Assembly (NCBI RefSeq): GCF_003255815.1
Contig: NC_037689.1
Location: 26,825,527-26,889,526, forward strand
Source of the DNA: Theropithecus gelada
Lineage: Eukaryota > Chordata > Mammalia > Primates > Cercopithecidae
Length of the DNA stretch: 64,000 bases
Reading direction: 5' to 3'
The notes beneath the pieces were generated by a model. It worked only from the letters and a program-made list of their open reading frames with translations, did no database searches and was not told the origin of the DNA. A program made the position numbers and the translations under genes. This document shows positions 24,354-35,712 of this stretch, in pieces. Within the stretch, counting starts at the first letter, position 1; each line of letters opens with the position of its first letter.

Positions 24354-25000
24354 TTCCATTCATTTTTTGTCTATCACTTTCCTTCAAAAGAATTCTGACT
24401 AATCCTGATGCCACCATGCATGAAGACACTGTTATCAAGTAGTTGGGAATAATCAAGAGAACATTTAAACACTTGATGAGAGACAGTTCTTCGACCACAC
24501 AGTGTGCAGAAAATGATGCTGTTATCTTTCCCTGCAAAGAAGTTGTCCTCCATCTGAAGACAGAGCTAACATGCAAATCCATTCCACCGAGCGTGAGAAA
24601 ATGGTTCTAATACTAAGAAAAGCATGTTTGATTAGCAAGGAGGTAGGAGGTATCCACTCTGCTTCAAGGATTAATAATTAATCACATTTCTCTATTTCCA
24701 TGCCAACATGGAGAAATTATTTAGCCTGATACAGTTTTCTTGAATTGATATTATTTCTTTTGTGATTTTATTTTAGAAAAACAGGTTAACTTTTAACATT
24801 TATTTTAAAGGTAAATATCACAGAAAAGTATTACAGGTTCATTATATAAATAAAATTTTTAAAATCAACATTTTCACAAAGCTGTTACTTTTGTAAAATT
24901 AACATATTGGATCACTTGCAAGTCATTGCTTAAAGTTTGAAATTTGGTAGCAAGAAAACACTACAACACACATACATAATATTGTATATAGAATATATAA
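24354..25000. other. Unassigned AT-rich DNA
   Basis: No gene seen. Includes the second copy of the diverged repeat at 24884-24966. Confidence 0.5.
24884..24966 (+). repeat. Diverged repeat, copy 2
   Basis: Direct-orientation partner of 23095-23178; homology stops on both sides at AT-rich sequence. Confidence 0.7.
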
Positions 25001-25683
25001 GAAAGATATGGTTTACATGACCAAAAGATTTTTAAGATAGTATCAATAGCCAATGTTTCTTCAAACAGGCAATAATGATTCACAGTTCTGTACACCTACA
25101 CAAAAAGCTATTAAGAGTTATTGTTCCATTATCTCAGCAATTGGTACTATTTAAGTTAGGTGCCAACTGCCCCATGTATACTCCTAATGAGCAAACACAA
25201 AGCCAGATTCAGCCGAGCTGAGTGTCTGATCCCTCTCTTTCCATATAGAATACTATGTAAAATGTAATAAATATATATTATATTATGTATATATAATAAA
25301 TGTGTATATAATTACATTTATGAATTTGTAAAGTGCTTGTGTGTGTATATTCTGCATTTCATATTTTAGACTCATTTTCTTTCAAGTGATGAATGTGAAC
25401 TACAAGAAATATGAGATGGGAGGTCCCACCAAAACTAAGAGTAAAAAAAAATTTCTTCAAGAATTTAACTTTTTGCATTGCACAGTGAATATGTTCTGTT
25501 TGACTCACAGTACACACATGCAATTTTACGTAAATAGTACCAATTGCTGAGATAATAGGACAATAACTCCTGGTAGATTTTTGTGTAGGTGTATAGCACT
25601 GTGAATGATTATTGCCCACTTAAAGAAATATTAGCTATTGAGATTGTCTTAAAAATCTTTTGGTCATGTAAACCATATCTTTC
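25001..25683. repeat. 683-bp fold-back with 153-bp inverted arms
   Basis: Left arm 25001-25153 and right arm 25531-25683 are reverse complements of equal length, differing at about 18 of 153 positions by hand count and with no gap. The 377-bp loop is AT-rich and starts with the direct duplicate at 25155. Equal arm length and abrupt ends suggest an inverted duplication or a MITE-like element. No target duplication or known terminal motif was found. Confidence 0.85.
25155..25242 (+). repeat. Direct duplicate unit B, copy 1
   Basis: Begins GTTAGGTGCCAACTGCCCCA; near-identical to 26208-26295. It abuts the left arm of the fold-back. Confidence 0.85.
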
Positions 25684-26207
25684 TTTCTTTGTCCATTTCA
25701 GAACTTGGAGTAGCTGCATACCATTCCAGAATCCAATTAGCTTGCATAATGTTAATTACCTGAGAATATATCATCCCATCATTTACCTTCACACCTTTGA
25801 TATTGCTAGTAACACCTTTGTAAAAAAGAGTTTCTAGAAATTAGTACAGTCTTTTTCCCTGATGTTAGTTTTACTTTAAATGATTAATGAAATAAAATAG
25901 TATGAATTTATTTTGAATAAGAAAGGATTTTTTTTAAATAACAAGTGTATCATTGCGGCAGAAAATATTTCCATCTCTCTATTTTTCTCTCATTGGAAAA
26001 GATCATGATGAATGTCCTGAAATACAAATTCAACAACAGTGTATGGTTAGTGTCTGTACATGTTAACGAGACAAAATGATGATACTTTGGAGCATGGATT
26101 GTTTCATAGCCTTTTCTCCTCTAAATAAGGTTAACTGGCAGTGGTGAGGATGCTGCCAGTTCCAATACTCTAAACCTGACCAAGCACCCTTGAGTTTTTT
26201 TCTTAGG
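25684..26207. other. Unassigned
   Basis: No repeat or gene recognised between the fold-back and the second unit B. Confidence 0.5.
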
Positions 26208-26295
26208 GTTAGGTGCCAACTGCCCCATGTATTTTCCTAATGAGCAAACACAAAGCAAATTTCAGCTGAGCTGAGTGTTTGATCCCTCTCTTTCA
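26208..26295 (+). repeat. Direct duplicate unit B, copy 2
   Basis: Same order and length as 25155-25242 with a few substitutions (for example TATTTTCC for TATACTCC). Homology ends at TCTCTTTC on the right in both. Confidence 0.85.
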
Positions 26296-26569
26296 TGGCC
26301 AAGCCCAAGAGATGGGAACAGACAGGCATGGATGTATTGGTCCTCCCTCAGATGCTAAAGCAGGACCTGGTGTGACAGCTACAGAGTCCATGGCTACCAA
26401 TCCAGGTAGAGTTAAGGTTCAAAATACCAACCTTTAACTCCACGTCAATGCTATAACTCTAACTGGGCACCAAGAAGAATACCTGTTTGTGGGCCTTCTG
26501 TTCATCAAGGGTTGCCATAACCCATCCTCTTTGATGTGCCTGAGGGAGCCAATGTAAATTTATTTTTCT

Positions 26570-27107
26570 TCTCCTCTCCCTCCTTTCTTTTCCTCTTCAA
26601 TCTTCTTTCCTTCCTTCTTTCCTTTCATCCTTCACTCCTTCTTTCCTTCTTCCAGTTCTTCCTTCCCCTTTCCCTTCCTCCTTCCCTTCTTCCCTTCTTT
26701 CTTTCCTTCCTTTCTTCTTCACTTATTTTGTCATTTCCTTCCTTCTTTTCTTTTTTCTTCTTTCCTGTCTTCCCCCTTCCTTTCTTCCTTACTTCCTTCC
26801 TTCTTTCCTTCCTTCCTTCCTTTTCCTCCCTCTCTTTTTCCCTTCTTTCCTTTCCTCCCTTCCCTCCCTTCCTTCCGTTCTCCCTCTCTCCCTCCCTCCC
26901 CCTTCCTTCCTTTTATTTCCTTCCTTTCCTCCCTCCCTGCTTTCTTTTCCTTCCTTCCCTCCTTCCCTCTCTCTCTTTCTTCTTCCTTACTTTCTTCTTT
27001 CCTTCCTTCCTTCCTTTCTTCTCTTCCTTCCATCCGTCCTTCCTTTATTTCCTTTGTTCTTCTCTTCCTTCCTTCTTCTTTGTCTCTCTCTGTTTTTTTT
27101 TTTTTTT
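26570..27107 (+). repeat. Pyrimidine tract (TTCC)n/(CTTT)n ending in poly-T
   Basis: About 540 bases of irregular C/T units with few purines, ending in a 15-base T run. The 197-codon frame across it (26536-27129) is low-complexity Ser/Leu/Pro/Phe and is not a gene. Confidence 0.97.
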
Positions 27108-27653
27108 AATTTTCCATTCACTGAATTGAGTCCTGTCTACACAGTTAAAGCTATGAAATATTAAATTACCACTAGATTACGTGGCAATGGCTAGTCTGGG
27201 AAGGATATAGACAAATACAGAAATTCTGTGTGTAACATTATGCCAAAATGTTACGGTAAGATTTAAATTGCTTTGTAATGTACCTCCTTGCCCTGTAAAT
27301 TTTTTGGTCTGCTACTTTTTAATTCTGTGTGCTAGTGACATTTTATTTTTTGTTATTAAAACAGATCTAGGATTTTCTTTACCAGCATTTTATTAAAATT
27401 AAGGCTAGCTAATATGTACATGCCTTATTCTGGTTGTTTTAAATATGTTGAATCATTTAATGGTTACAACATTATGACACAGGATTACTGCACTTTTACA
27501 GAGAGGAGACTGGCCCAGAGAGATTAAATAAGTCATCCAAAATTACACCTTAGGGACAAACGTGGGGTAACAATACAGAGCTAGAAATCCAGAGCTCATG
27601 TTCTATTCCATTATACTACATATACCCCATTGGTGCATTAAAGATAAATACCA
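27108..27653. other. Unassigned, with an embedded MIR relic
   Basis: Only the MIR segment at 27450-27625 is recognised. Confidence 0.5.
27450..27625 (+). mobile_element. MIR SINE
   Basis: MIR core order is clear: TTTTACAGAGAGGAGACTGG, CAGAGAGATTAAATAAGTCA, ACAGAGCTAGAAATCCAGAG, then CATTATACTAC. Confidence 0.75.
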
Positions 27654-27963
27654 GGCCAGGAGCTGTGGCTCGCACCTGTAATCCCAGCACTTTGGGAGGC
27701 CAAGGTGGGCGGATCGCCTGAGGTCAGAAGTTTGAAACCAGCCTGGCCAACATGGTGACATCCCATTCCTAATAAAAATACAAAAATTAGCAGGGCATGT
27801 TGGTAGGCACCTGTAATCCCATGTACTCAGGAGGTTGAGGCAGAAGAATCACTTGAACCCAGGAGGTGGAGGTTGCAGTGAGCTGAGATCACACCATTGC
27901 CTTCCAACCTGGGCGACAGAGTGAGACTCTGTCTCAAAAAAAAAAAAACAACAAAAAAAAAAA
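27654..27963 (+). mobile_element. Alu SINE
   Basis: Full dimeric Alu with an A tail interrupted by CAAC. Confidence 0.94.
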
Positions 27964-28029
27964 CCAACATATAAATTTTAATGCAGGTGCTAACATCAAA
28001 TTTATGTACACATCCTTATATGTATGTGT

Positions 28030-28176
28030 GTAGACAGAGTGATAGATGGATAGGTAGGTAGATTTATGTGTAGATATTAGATGGATGATACAAGGATAGA
28101 TAATATAGAGACATAGTTACAGGTAGATAGATGATAGAAGGATAGATGATAGGCAGATAGATAGACAGATAGATAA
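28030..28176 (+). repeat. Degenerate (GATA)n
   Basis: Interrupted GATA/GGTA/GACA units over about 150 bases. Confidence 0.85.
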
Positions 28177-28401
28177 TCAGTGTTTATGAACTTTTTAACA
28201 TTTTAGCTTACTTAAAAATTATTGATGACTACCCCAAATATTTCTTTATGTTAGGGATATATTACTTGATATTTATCATATTAGATATTACTACTGAAAA
28301 ATATAAATGTAGTAACTCATTTAAACATAAAATATTACTATTCCATGTTATCATTCAAAACATTTTAATAACAATAACTATATTTTCAATTTTATTTATT
28401 T

Positions 28402-28682
28402 ATTTTTTTTGAGATGGAATTTCACTCTTGTTGCCCATGCTGGAGTGCAGCGGTGTGATCTTGGCTCCATCTCCCAGGTTCAATTGATTCTCCTGCCTCA
28501 GCCTCCTGAGTAGCTGGGGTTACAGGCACCTGCCACCATGCCTGGCTAATTTTTGTATTTTTAGTAGAGACAGGGTTTCACCATATTGGCCAGGCTGGTC
28601 TCAAACTCCTGACCTTAGGAGATCCGCACACTTCGGTCTCCCAAAGTGCTGGAATTACAGGCGTGAGCCACCGCTCCCGGCC
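28402..28682 (-). mobile_element. AluS-like SINE
   Basis: Minus-strand Alu, with about 20 bases missing after the GGCTCCATCTCCC block (the CACTGCAACC part of the right arm). Confidence 0.93.
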
Positions 28683-29004
28683 TGACAATACTATATTTTC
28701 TAAAATTAGAAAATGTAGCAATAAGACTGGTGTTACAATTCATTTGTAAATCTCTTTAATGTCTTTCTTAACAGAATACAGTTTTATTCTCATATCTACT
28801 CTTTATCTGTTGCAAAATATATATTTTATCACATGCCACATAACTTTTGGGTAGCTCTAACAGGAACAGATGGAAAAAGAAAAATGGCATTTTTGTAATT
28901 GTGGAAAGAGAATTGAAAACATTGGCATTCTAAAGAGTCTAGGGGAACTCAGGGCTCCCCAGAGCAAACACCTCACTTTGAGAATCACTGATCTCTCTCC
29001 CTCT
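28683..29004. other. Unassigned
   Basis: Nothing recognised between the Alu and the TATC array; the open frame beginning at 28870 is mostly microsatellite. Confidence 0.5.
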
Positions 29005-29183
29005 CGTCTATCTATCTATCTATCCATCTATCATCCATCTATTATTCTATCGATCTGTCTATTGTCTATCCATCCATTCATCTATCCATCTATCTATTCA
29101 TCCATGCATCTATCATCCATTAATCTACTTGCCTATCTATCCATCTATCAAATACCTTATCTATCTAATCTATCTATCATCTA

Positions 29184-29215
<32 letters not shown>

Positions 29216-29352
29216 TCTATCTAATCTATTCATCCATCCATTTATCCACCCATTCATCCACCTACCCATCAATCTACTTATCCAGCTATATTGTTATGTA
29301 CCTAACTACCTAGCTGTCTGTCTATCCATCCATCCATCTATCCAGCTATCTA
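29005..29352 (+). repeat. (TATC)n/(CATC)n microsatellite
   Basis: Degenerate TATC units with a pure run of about eight at 29197-29223. It reads on the opposite strand relative to the GATA array at 2161. Confidence 0.96.
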
Positions 29353-29740
29353 TAATTATATTTATATTTACATCTCTGTGTTTATTTGTGTGTGTGATAC
29401 ACACTAAAATTTATAGAAAACTATAGAAAGTGAAATTTCAGAAGAAAATGACATAAAAAAAACAGCAACCAACACATATCACATGGTATTGATTTGATAG
29501 CTTTTTATCACTAAAGCGTATTCTCGGAATTTGTCCTCATCCTTACATTTCTCTGATAACTAGAAAGTTTTAACTGAAAAGTAGTGAAGCAATTTTCTCC
29601 AATTACCTGACACTATCTTAAGCTTTTCTCTGAATATTTTGCCTAAAGTAGTGATTATTGCCTATTTTGTGCAGGTATGTAAAGGAAGCAATTTGGTGTA
29701 CACGTTGAGCCGTCTAATTGCAAGCCCCAGGAAATAAGAG
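29353..29740. other. Unassigned
   Basis: No repeat or gene recognised. Confidence 0.5.
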
Positions 29741-30960
29741 CATTATGAATATGTTCCAGTGTGCACTTTGGATTTCTTCTGTTATTTTCCATTTATTCTT
29801 TTCCACATTATTGTTTTGGCCATTGGATTCCTTATAGACTTGCAGGAATTTTTAATTATCTAAACCTTTTTTCCTTGTTTTGATGTTTGACATTGCAAAC
29901 ATATTTCTTCAATTAATCAATTATTTTTACCCACACATTTTATATTAATATAATAAAGATATTTATCAATTTTCTTGTCCTCTGCATTTTCAAAAAACAG
30001 AAATGTTTTCACAACCCTAAACCACATACATGTTTTCTACATTTTCTTCTATTCTTTATTATTTTGCATGTTGATTGATCTTTCTAGAATCTAACTTTGC
30101 ATGTGGAAACAAAGAAAGAAACACTATTATTTATTACACATCTAGAGCTAGTTTTCCTGATGTCATATACTAAGTGGTCAGTCTTTTTGCATTGATCCAT
30201 GACACCAACTGAATTGTATATGACATTCCCATAAAGCCATAACCCTATAGATTTCTGTGCTACTCTACTGGTCTATTTATATCTGTGCACCACTACCAAG
30301 TTGCTTTAACAATATACACGGCTTTGTAAAATATTTCTCTGGTAAGGCATTCAGCCCTATTCATTCTTATTTATTAATAGTGGCTCACCTACTATGCACT
30401 TTTTTGTTGTCCATATACATTTCAAAATATTTTTGTAGAATTTCTTGAAATAACCAATGGCAATCTTCATTGATATTGCTTTAATAGTGTATATTACACT
30501 TGTAGGAGAATTGAATGCATTAGTGATGATTTTTAAGATATAAATGCTCATCTTTATCAGTTTAATTGTTTCATCTATTTGACCTTGTATGTTCTTTAGA
30601 TCAATTAATTCTCAATATTCTAATGCCTTTAAACTGATACTGCAATGAATGTTATTTGTATTATACTTAGAACACCATTATTGTGGAGCAGCAAAATGCT
30701 AATGAGTTTGTTAAGTTAATCTTACAAATCTTACCTAGTATTCTTGCTGAGCTCTCTTACTAAATCCAAGTCATATCTTTTTTTTTTCTTGCAGATAATC
30801 ACATCTTCTGCAACTAATGGACGTTTTAACTCTTCCTTTTTGATCTTTACTCAACTAGTTCATTTTTTCTTTCTTTATACTATTGACCAGGACTGGTAAC
30901 ATTGTCATATACAGTGATTATGTCATCTGTGTGTTTATTATGAAATATGAGTATACATGA
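29741..30960 (-). mobile_element. Old L1 ORF2 fragment (L1M-type)
   Basis: Minus-strand L1 order is recognisable: ACTCTACTGGTCTATTTAT, then CCACTACCAAGTTGCTTTAA, then CTGATACTGCAATGAATG, and the ATCACATCTTCTGCAACTAA block. Heavily diverged with no intact frame; the left edge is approximate. Confidence 0.65.
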
Positions 30961-30978
30961 AATATGTCTGATGACATA

Positions 30979-31000
30979 TGTGTGTGTGTGTGTGTGTGTA
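30979..31000 (+). repeat. (TG)n
   Basis: Ten or so TG units directly upstream of the 27-bp tandem duplication. Confidence 0.95.
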
Positions 31001-31001
31001 T

Positions 31002-31054
31002 AATTCCAATATGGCAAATACTTTTCCAAATTCCAATATGGCAAATACTTTTCA
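31002..31054 (+). repeat. 27-bp tandem duplication
   Basis: AATTCCAATATGGCAAATAC followed by CTTTTCCA occurs twice with a 27-base period; the copies are identical for 26 bases. Confidence 0.95.
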
Positions 31055-31301
31055 CATAAAAGCCATACCCATGCATATTTATGCCTACATATGAATAAAG
31101 TGTAGCAAAATTAAGTTGAGAGGAATGGGTAGAATCATAATTGGGTAGACCTTGAAAATCAAAAGAGAAAACTCAGAAGCAATAAAGGAAAAGAAAGTGA
31201 TTTATACAACTACATAAAACCTAATTAAAAATTTATCCATGCCCAAAGACTCCAAAGTAATCTGAAAACCAAATATCACACCTTATTAAGAGTAAGCAAG
31301 C

Positions 31302-31482
31302 ATTTTTCTGTAAAGGGTCAGGTAGTGCTGTTAATATTTTGGAATTTCCAAACCATATAGTCTCCACAGCCACTAATCTCCATCGTTATCACTTGAAAAT
31401 CGCCATAAACATTAGGTAGGACTGTGTACTAAGAAAACTTTGTTTACAAAAGAGGGGTCTAGTTTGCTGACTCCTAACTTAG
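31302..31482 (+). mobile_element. hAT-type nonautonomous DNA transposon relic
   Basis: The left end TTTTTCTGTAAAGGGTCAGG and right end TCTAGTTTGCTGACTCCTAA bracket diverged internal sequence with TTTGTTTACAAAAGAGG. The same family reads on the other strand at 63330-63556. Exact family name not assigned. Confidence 0.65.
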
Positions 31483-32554
31483 AATGTTTGCAATTTTTAT
31501 AATAGGCAAAGGTCAAATAAAATTATTATTTTAGAAAATTTTACAAATCTATCCAACAAAATCTGCCAATAAAAATTGTTAGAAGGTATGGCTGAGGCAT
31601 ATATCCATCCTTCTGGTATATGAACACTCCGTTCTTGAAATACATGTAGGAATCCACACACAGTATTAGTTTCAGTTTCCCAAAAGGGTGGGCGTCAAGA
31701 AACACGAGCCTAGAACACTTATTATCGTCTTTTCATTTCCTTTTTCTCGTATTTGCTATGGGCTACTTTTTTGTTTAAATTGCCCTGATAAAATCTGCCT
31801 AGGTCACTAGAATTTAAAATGTTTAATCTCGGAGGTGATAATTTTAGCATTGAAATGAAAAAGCAGCCCCTCTATCATGAAAACGATTTTACAATTGATT
31901 TGGTGTTCATTTTTCAAAGGTGGAGTAAATGCGAATTAGTTTTTTACAGAGACCAAGCGGAGAGAAAATTTCCGTCAATATACTGGCTACAAATTGCAAG
32001 TGAAATGAAGAACCCCATATTTCTGCTGAAGGCCTCAAGACAGGGATTTTCTGTGTTTAGATATTTGACACAAAATTTATTTTTCTCCATTTTTTTCCTT
32101 TGACCTAAAATTTTCTAACACTGTGAGTTTTCCATTTGGTTACTACATAAACGAACCGTTCAGCAGATGGCTAAAAAGACACATCATTTACATATGCTAT
32201 TTCTCCATACATATGAGGAGTCCAAGTCTTATTACAAGCAACTACGAGAAATAAAAAAACCAGGACTGAATTGATAGATACTGTCAAAATCCTTTCTCCC
32301 CTAGACTCTATTTATTCTTTTAATATATATTCCACTAGGTTGGTTTGAGTTTAGTCATTTCACTTTGTTCCTTTATGAAATAAAGTTAAGAATATACAAA
32401 TAAAGAATAAAAGGAGAAAAGATAAAAGAGGCTTATTATTAACTAAATTATGTGGCAGACACTGAAAAATATATGATCATCTAATTTCTCAAAGCTACAA
32501 GTGTAGTAATTATTTTAGCTTATTAATGAAATGGTACAATGATTATTATTGTTA
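31483..32554. other. No recognised repeat; candidate conserved noncoding DNA
   Basis: No transposon signature seen. A 94-codon open frame (31819-32103) has no recognisable domain. Several CpGs persist in AT-rich context (for example at AACGATTTTAC and AATGCGAATTAG), which could reflect constraint but is weak evidence. Confidence 0.4.
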
Positions 32555-32720
32555 TTTTAGAGTTGGGTTTCACTCTATCTCCCAGGCTGCAGTGTAGTGG
32601 CATAATCACAGCTCACGGCAGCATCAACCTCCTGGGCTTGAGTGATCCTCCCACCTCAACCTCCTGAGTAGCTGGAATGACAGGCATGCACCACCACACC
32701 GAGCTATTTTTTAAAAATTA
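32555..32720 (-). mobile_element. Alu monomer or AluJ fragment
   Basis: Minus-strand Alu right-arm-like sequence (TATCTCCCAGGCTGCAGTG to CACCACACCGAGCT) of about 150 bases, without the other arm. Confidence 0.8.
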
Positions 32721-32915
32721 GTATGATGTAAAAACTCAACCTATCCATATAACATGCATTTACCATACTGCTTTTTATAGCATACTATTTAATTCTAATG
32801 TATTGCACTCTGCTTACTATATGAAACAAGTTTTATCCAAAACTTACACTTTTTGCAGAGATTCAAATGTCACAGAATCAGTCCAATTAGCAAATTGATT
32901 TTTAAATGAGAAAAA

Positions 32916-33455
32916 TCTAAACAAGGAGGAAGGAAGAAAGAGGGAAAGAAGAAGGGAAGGGAAAAAAAGGTAGGAGGGAAGAAAGGAGGGAAGGAAGGAA
33001 GGAAGGAAAAAAGGTAAGGAAGAAAGGAAGGAAGAAGGGAGGGGGAATAGAGGGAGGGAGGTAAGAAGGAAAGAAGGAAGGAAGAAAGGAAGGAAGGAAG
33101 GGAGGGAGGAAGGAAGGGAGGAAGGAAGGGAGGAAGGAAGGAAGGAAGGAAGGAAAGAAGGGAGGAAAGGAGGAAGGAAGGACGGAAGGAAAGAAGGAGG
33201 GAGGGAGGGAGGGAGGAAGAGAGGAAGGAAAGAAAGAAGAGAGGAAGGAAAAAAGAAGAGAGGAAGGAAGAAAGGAGGGAGGGAGGGAAGAAGGAAGGTA
33301 GGAAGGAAGGAAGGAAGGAAGGGAGGGAGGAAGGGAGGGAGGAAGGGAGGGAGGGTGGAAAGGAGGAAGGAAGGAAGGGAGGAAGGGAGGGAGTGGAGGG
33401 AAGGGGATGTAGGGAGGAAGAGAGGAAGGGAAGGAAGGAGGGAGAGAAAGTAGGA
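32916..33455 (+). repeat. Purine tract (GGAA)n/(GGGA)n
   Basis: About 540 bases almost entirely A/G on the plus strand, with around ten isolated pyrimidines. The 209- and 232-codon minus-strand frames across it are Pro/Ser/Leu low-complexity artefacts. Confidence 0.97.
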
Positions 33456-34870
33456 GGTTACTGGAAGCGTCATTATGTAAGTTCAAATTTGTTTTCTTTG
33501 GAGCATAAGTAAAATAAAACCACAAATGAAACAGTGTCCAGTAACTAAAAATATGCGTTTTACCACTGTTATCCATAGGAAAGAGAAGTGATTGATGGCA
33601 TCTCCCTTTCAACATGAAGGAAGATGGTTTTCACAGTCCAGGTTGTGGCCCATCAGGAATACGTCTGAAACTCATTTCCTTCAAGCTGGCAGATTTCTGG
33701 GATTAGATGATCTTTTAAATTTGCTTGCCTGTCCTGATTCTGGTCATGGTGAGAACAGCTATAAATACCTAGTTTTAAAAAATGCAAATGCATGCTCCAG
33801 TTTTAAAGATCCCTCTTCTGCTAGTAGGCTATTGAAGACAGAGAGTTTATTTGATCATCTTTGGAATTTATGATTCCATCCTACTAATTGCCCTATTTTT
33901 GATGTATCTAATAAAACTGTGATGCATAAAAGATTGCTGAATACCAGAGAGTTGTAAATAACTTATTTTAGTGCTGGCAGTGAAAGAAATGAACTTTGGA
34001 AAGTGATATCAAACTAGGTTTAAGTAGGAGGGCTGAAAAATAAACTCCAGCAACTTGGTATTGGCTGACTCTTGAAGAGGGAGATCTGTGATGTAGAGAC
34101 AGAGCTAGAGGTTCAGTGAGGAGCTCGTTACATTACACATTAAGATGCCTTAAGGTGACCCTGCTTTCAGCTGCTCTGAGAGGTGCTATTCTACAATCTC
34201 CAGTAAAATAAGTTCTAAGACCACCAGAGTGGGAAGACAGGACAGATAGATGCTGCCTGCCTCCCAGACAGAATGAACTTTATAGGTTCTATTATAACAT
34301 CACATTTTACTATGTGGTTCAATAACCAACATCTTTTATCTAGAAGTGAGAATAAACTACAGCCCTTAAAAGTAAAAATATAGCCAAATGGCACGGGACA
34401 CCTCCAATGGACACACGCAACAAAAGGGAGGTATTTCATATTGCTTCACAGGACTCTAATCTGTAAAATTAAGTGTTTGTGGCAGGCAGTCTTCAGAGCT
34501 CTCTATTGTGTTGCTGGGCATTTAGGAACGTTACAGGGACTGTATAGAGGCCAATGTGAAGGCTTCCCCTTTAAGAAATAAAAACAAAAAAGGAGACATC
34601 TACTTAAAAACATGCCAATGACTCTGAAAATTCAGTGCAAATGCTGACCCGGTGCCCTTCAATGAACATCCTCACATCTCCAGTTCTTCACATCTGCCCT
34701 TCACAGAGAGGGACTATGTTTATCGCTCTTGACAACACGTTCATGGGAGTCTTCCCATACACAGTGACAATTGAACAAAATCTTAGCTTTTTTTTTCCAG
34801 GTTTTTCTTGTTGTTGATATCCTTGTTGTAAGGAGTAGTAATCAGCAGTAATCATTGGTAGAATGACCCT
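33456..34870. other. Unassigned
   Basis: No repeat family or gene recognised. Open frames at 33592-33873, 34215-34439 and 34635-34817 have no domain, and no coding context. Confidence 0.5.
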
Positions 34871-35279
34871 TGTGAAAGGAAAATATCTTGGACCCCTTCA
34901 AACTGGGAAGTGCTCAGGGCAACCTGCCTCCCATTCTATTCAGTCATCCCTCTGCTCACTGAGATAGATGCACGTCTGATTGCCTCCTTTGGAAAGACTT
35001 ATCAGAAACTCAAAACAATGCAACGATTTTGTCTTTCACCCACCTGTGACCTGGAAGCCTCCTCCTTGCTTTGAGTTGTCCCCACCTTTTCTGGCCGGAA
35101 CCAATGTACTTCTTACATATATTGATTGATGGCTCATGTCTCGTTAAAATGTTTAAAACCAAACTGTGCCCCGACCACCTTGGGCAAACATCTTCAGGAC
35201 TTCCTGAGGCTGTGTCACAGATGCGCACCATCAACCCTGGCAAAATAAACTTTCTAAATTAACTGAGACCTGTCTCAAG
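34871..35279 (+). mobile_element. ERV1-like solo LTR
   Basis: Begins TGTGAAAGGAAAATATCTTG and runs to ACTGAGACCTGTCTCAAGG. A TTTAAAACC-type TATA region (about 35150) and a polyadenylation signal AATAAA (35245-35250) are in the expected places. It is the opposite-strand partner family of 23888-24353; the last few bases of the LTR are missing. Confidence 0.85.
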
Positions 35280-35712
35280 GTTAAGACAACCTAAAAGGGA
35301 TTAAAACAAATTAAGCTGTATGGTTTGTTAAGAATACATGGTTACTTTTTAACAGTAGAGAGAATTCCAGTATATCCAATTGCTAGCTAATTGTCTCAAA
35401 TACAATAGAGAAGCAGCTTTGAGGTAGGTCTCCAGATAGCTACCATGAAGCAAACTTGTGCCTGTAGCACAACAAATACGTGTGTTGATCTTTCCAGGGT
35501 GATGTCTTCGGTTCATATTTTGTCTGTACTTCACAGTATTTAGGTGTCTGTGGACTAATTATTTTTACTTCTCTGAGTCTCAGCATCTTATTATGGATAA
35601 TAGTGACTCTCTTCAATAGTTACTGTGAAGACTGGAAGAAGTAATGTATGTGTGATTTGTATAATGTTATTTGCCATACTTCCCTATTATGTTTTTACCT
35701 TAATATATGTCT
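35280..35712. other. Unassigned, with a MIR relic
   Basis: Nothing else recognised besides the MIR-like segment at 35560-35665. Confidence 0.5.
35560..35665 (-). mobile_element. MIR SINE relic
   Basis: Reverse-strand MIR core: TTCTCTGAGTCTCAGCATCT, GGATAATAGTGACTCTC, ACTGTGAAGACTGGAAGA. Confidence 0.55.

Noticed and set aside
26536..27129. 197-codon open frame
   Set aside because: Low-complexity product of a pyrimidine microsatellite.
28870..29313. 147-codon open frame
   Set aside because: Two thirds is TATC/CATC array; the first 45 codons show no domain or context.
32844..33615. 209- and 232-codon minus-strand open frames
   Set aside because: Products of the GGAA array; the non-repeat ends have no domain.
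34871..35279. LTR promoter and polyadenylation signals as an active regulatory unit
   Set aside because: TATA-like and AATAAA strings are expected for any LTR of this class; without expression data activity cannot be claimed.
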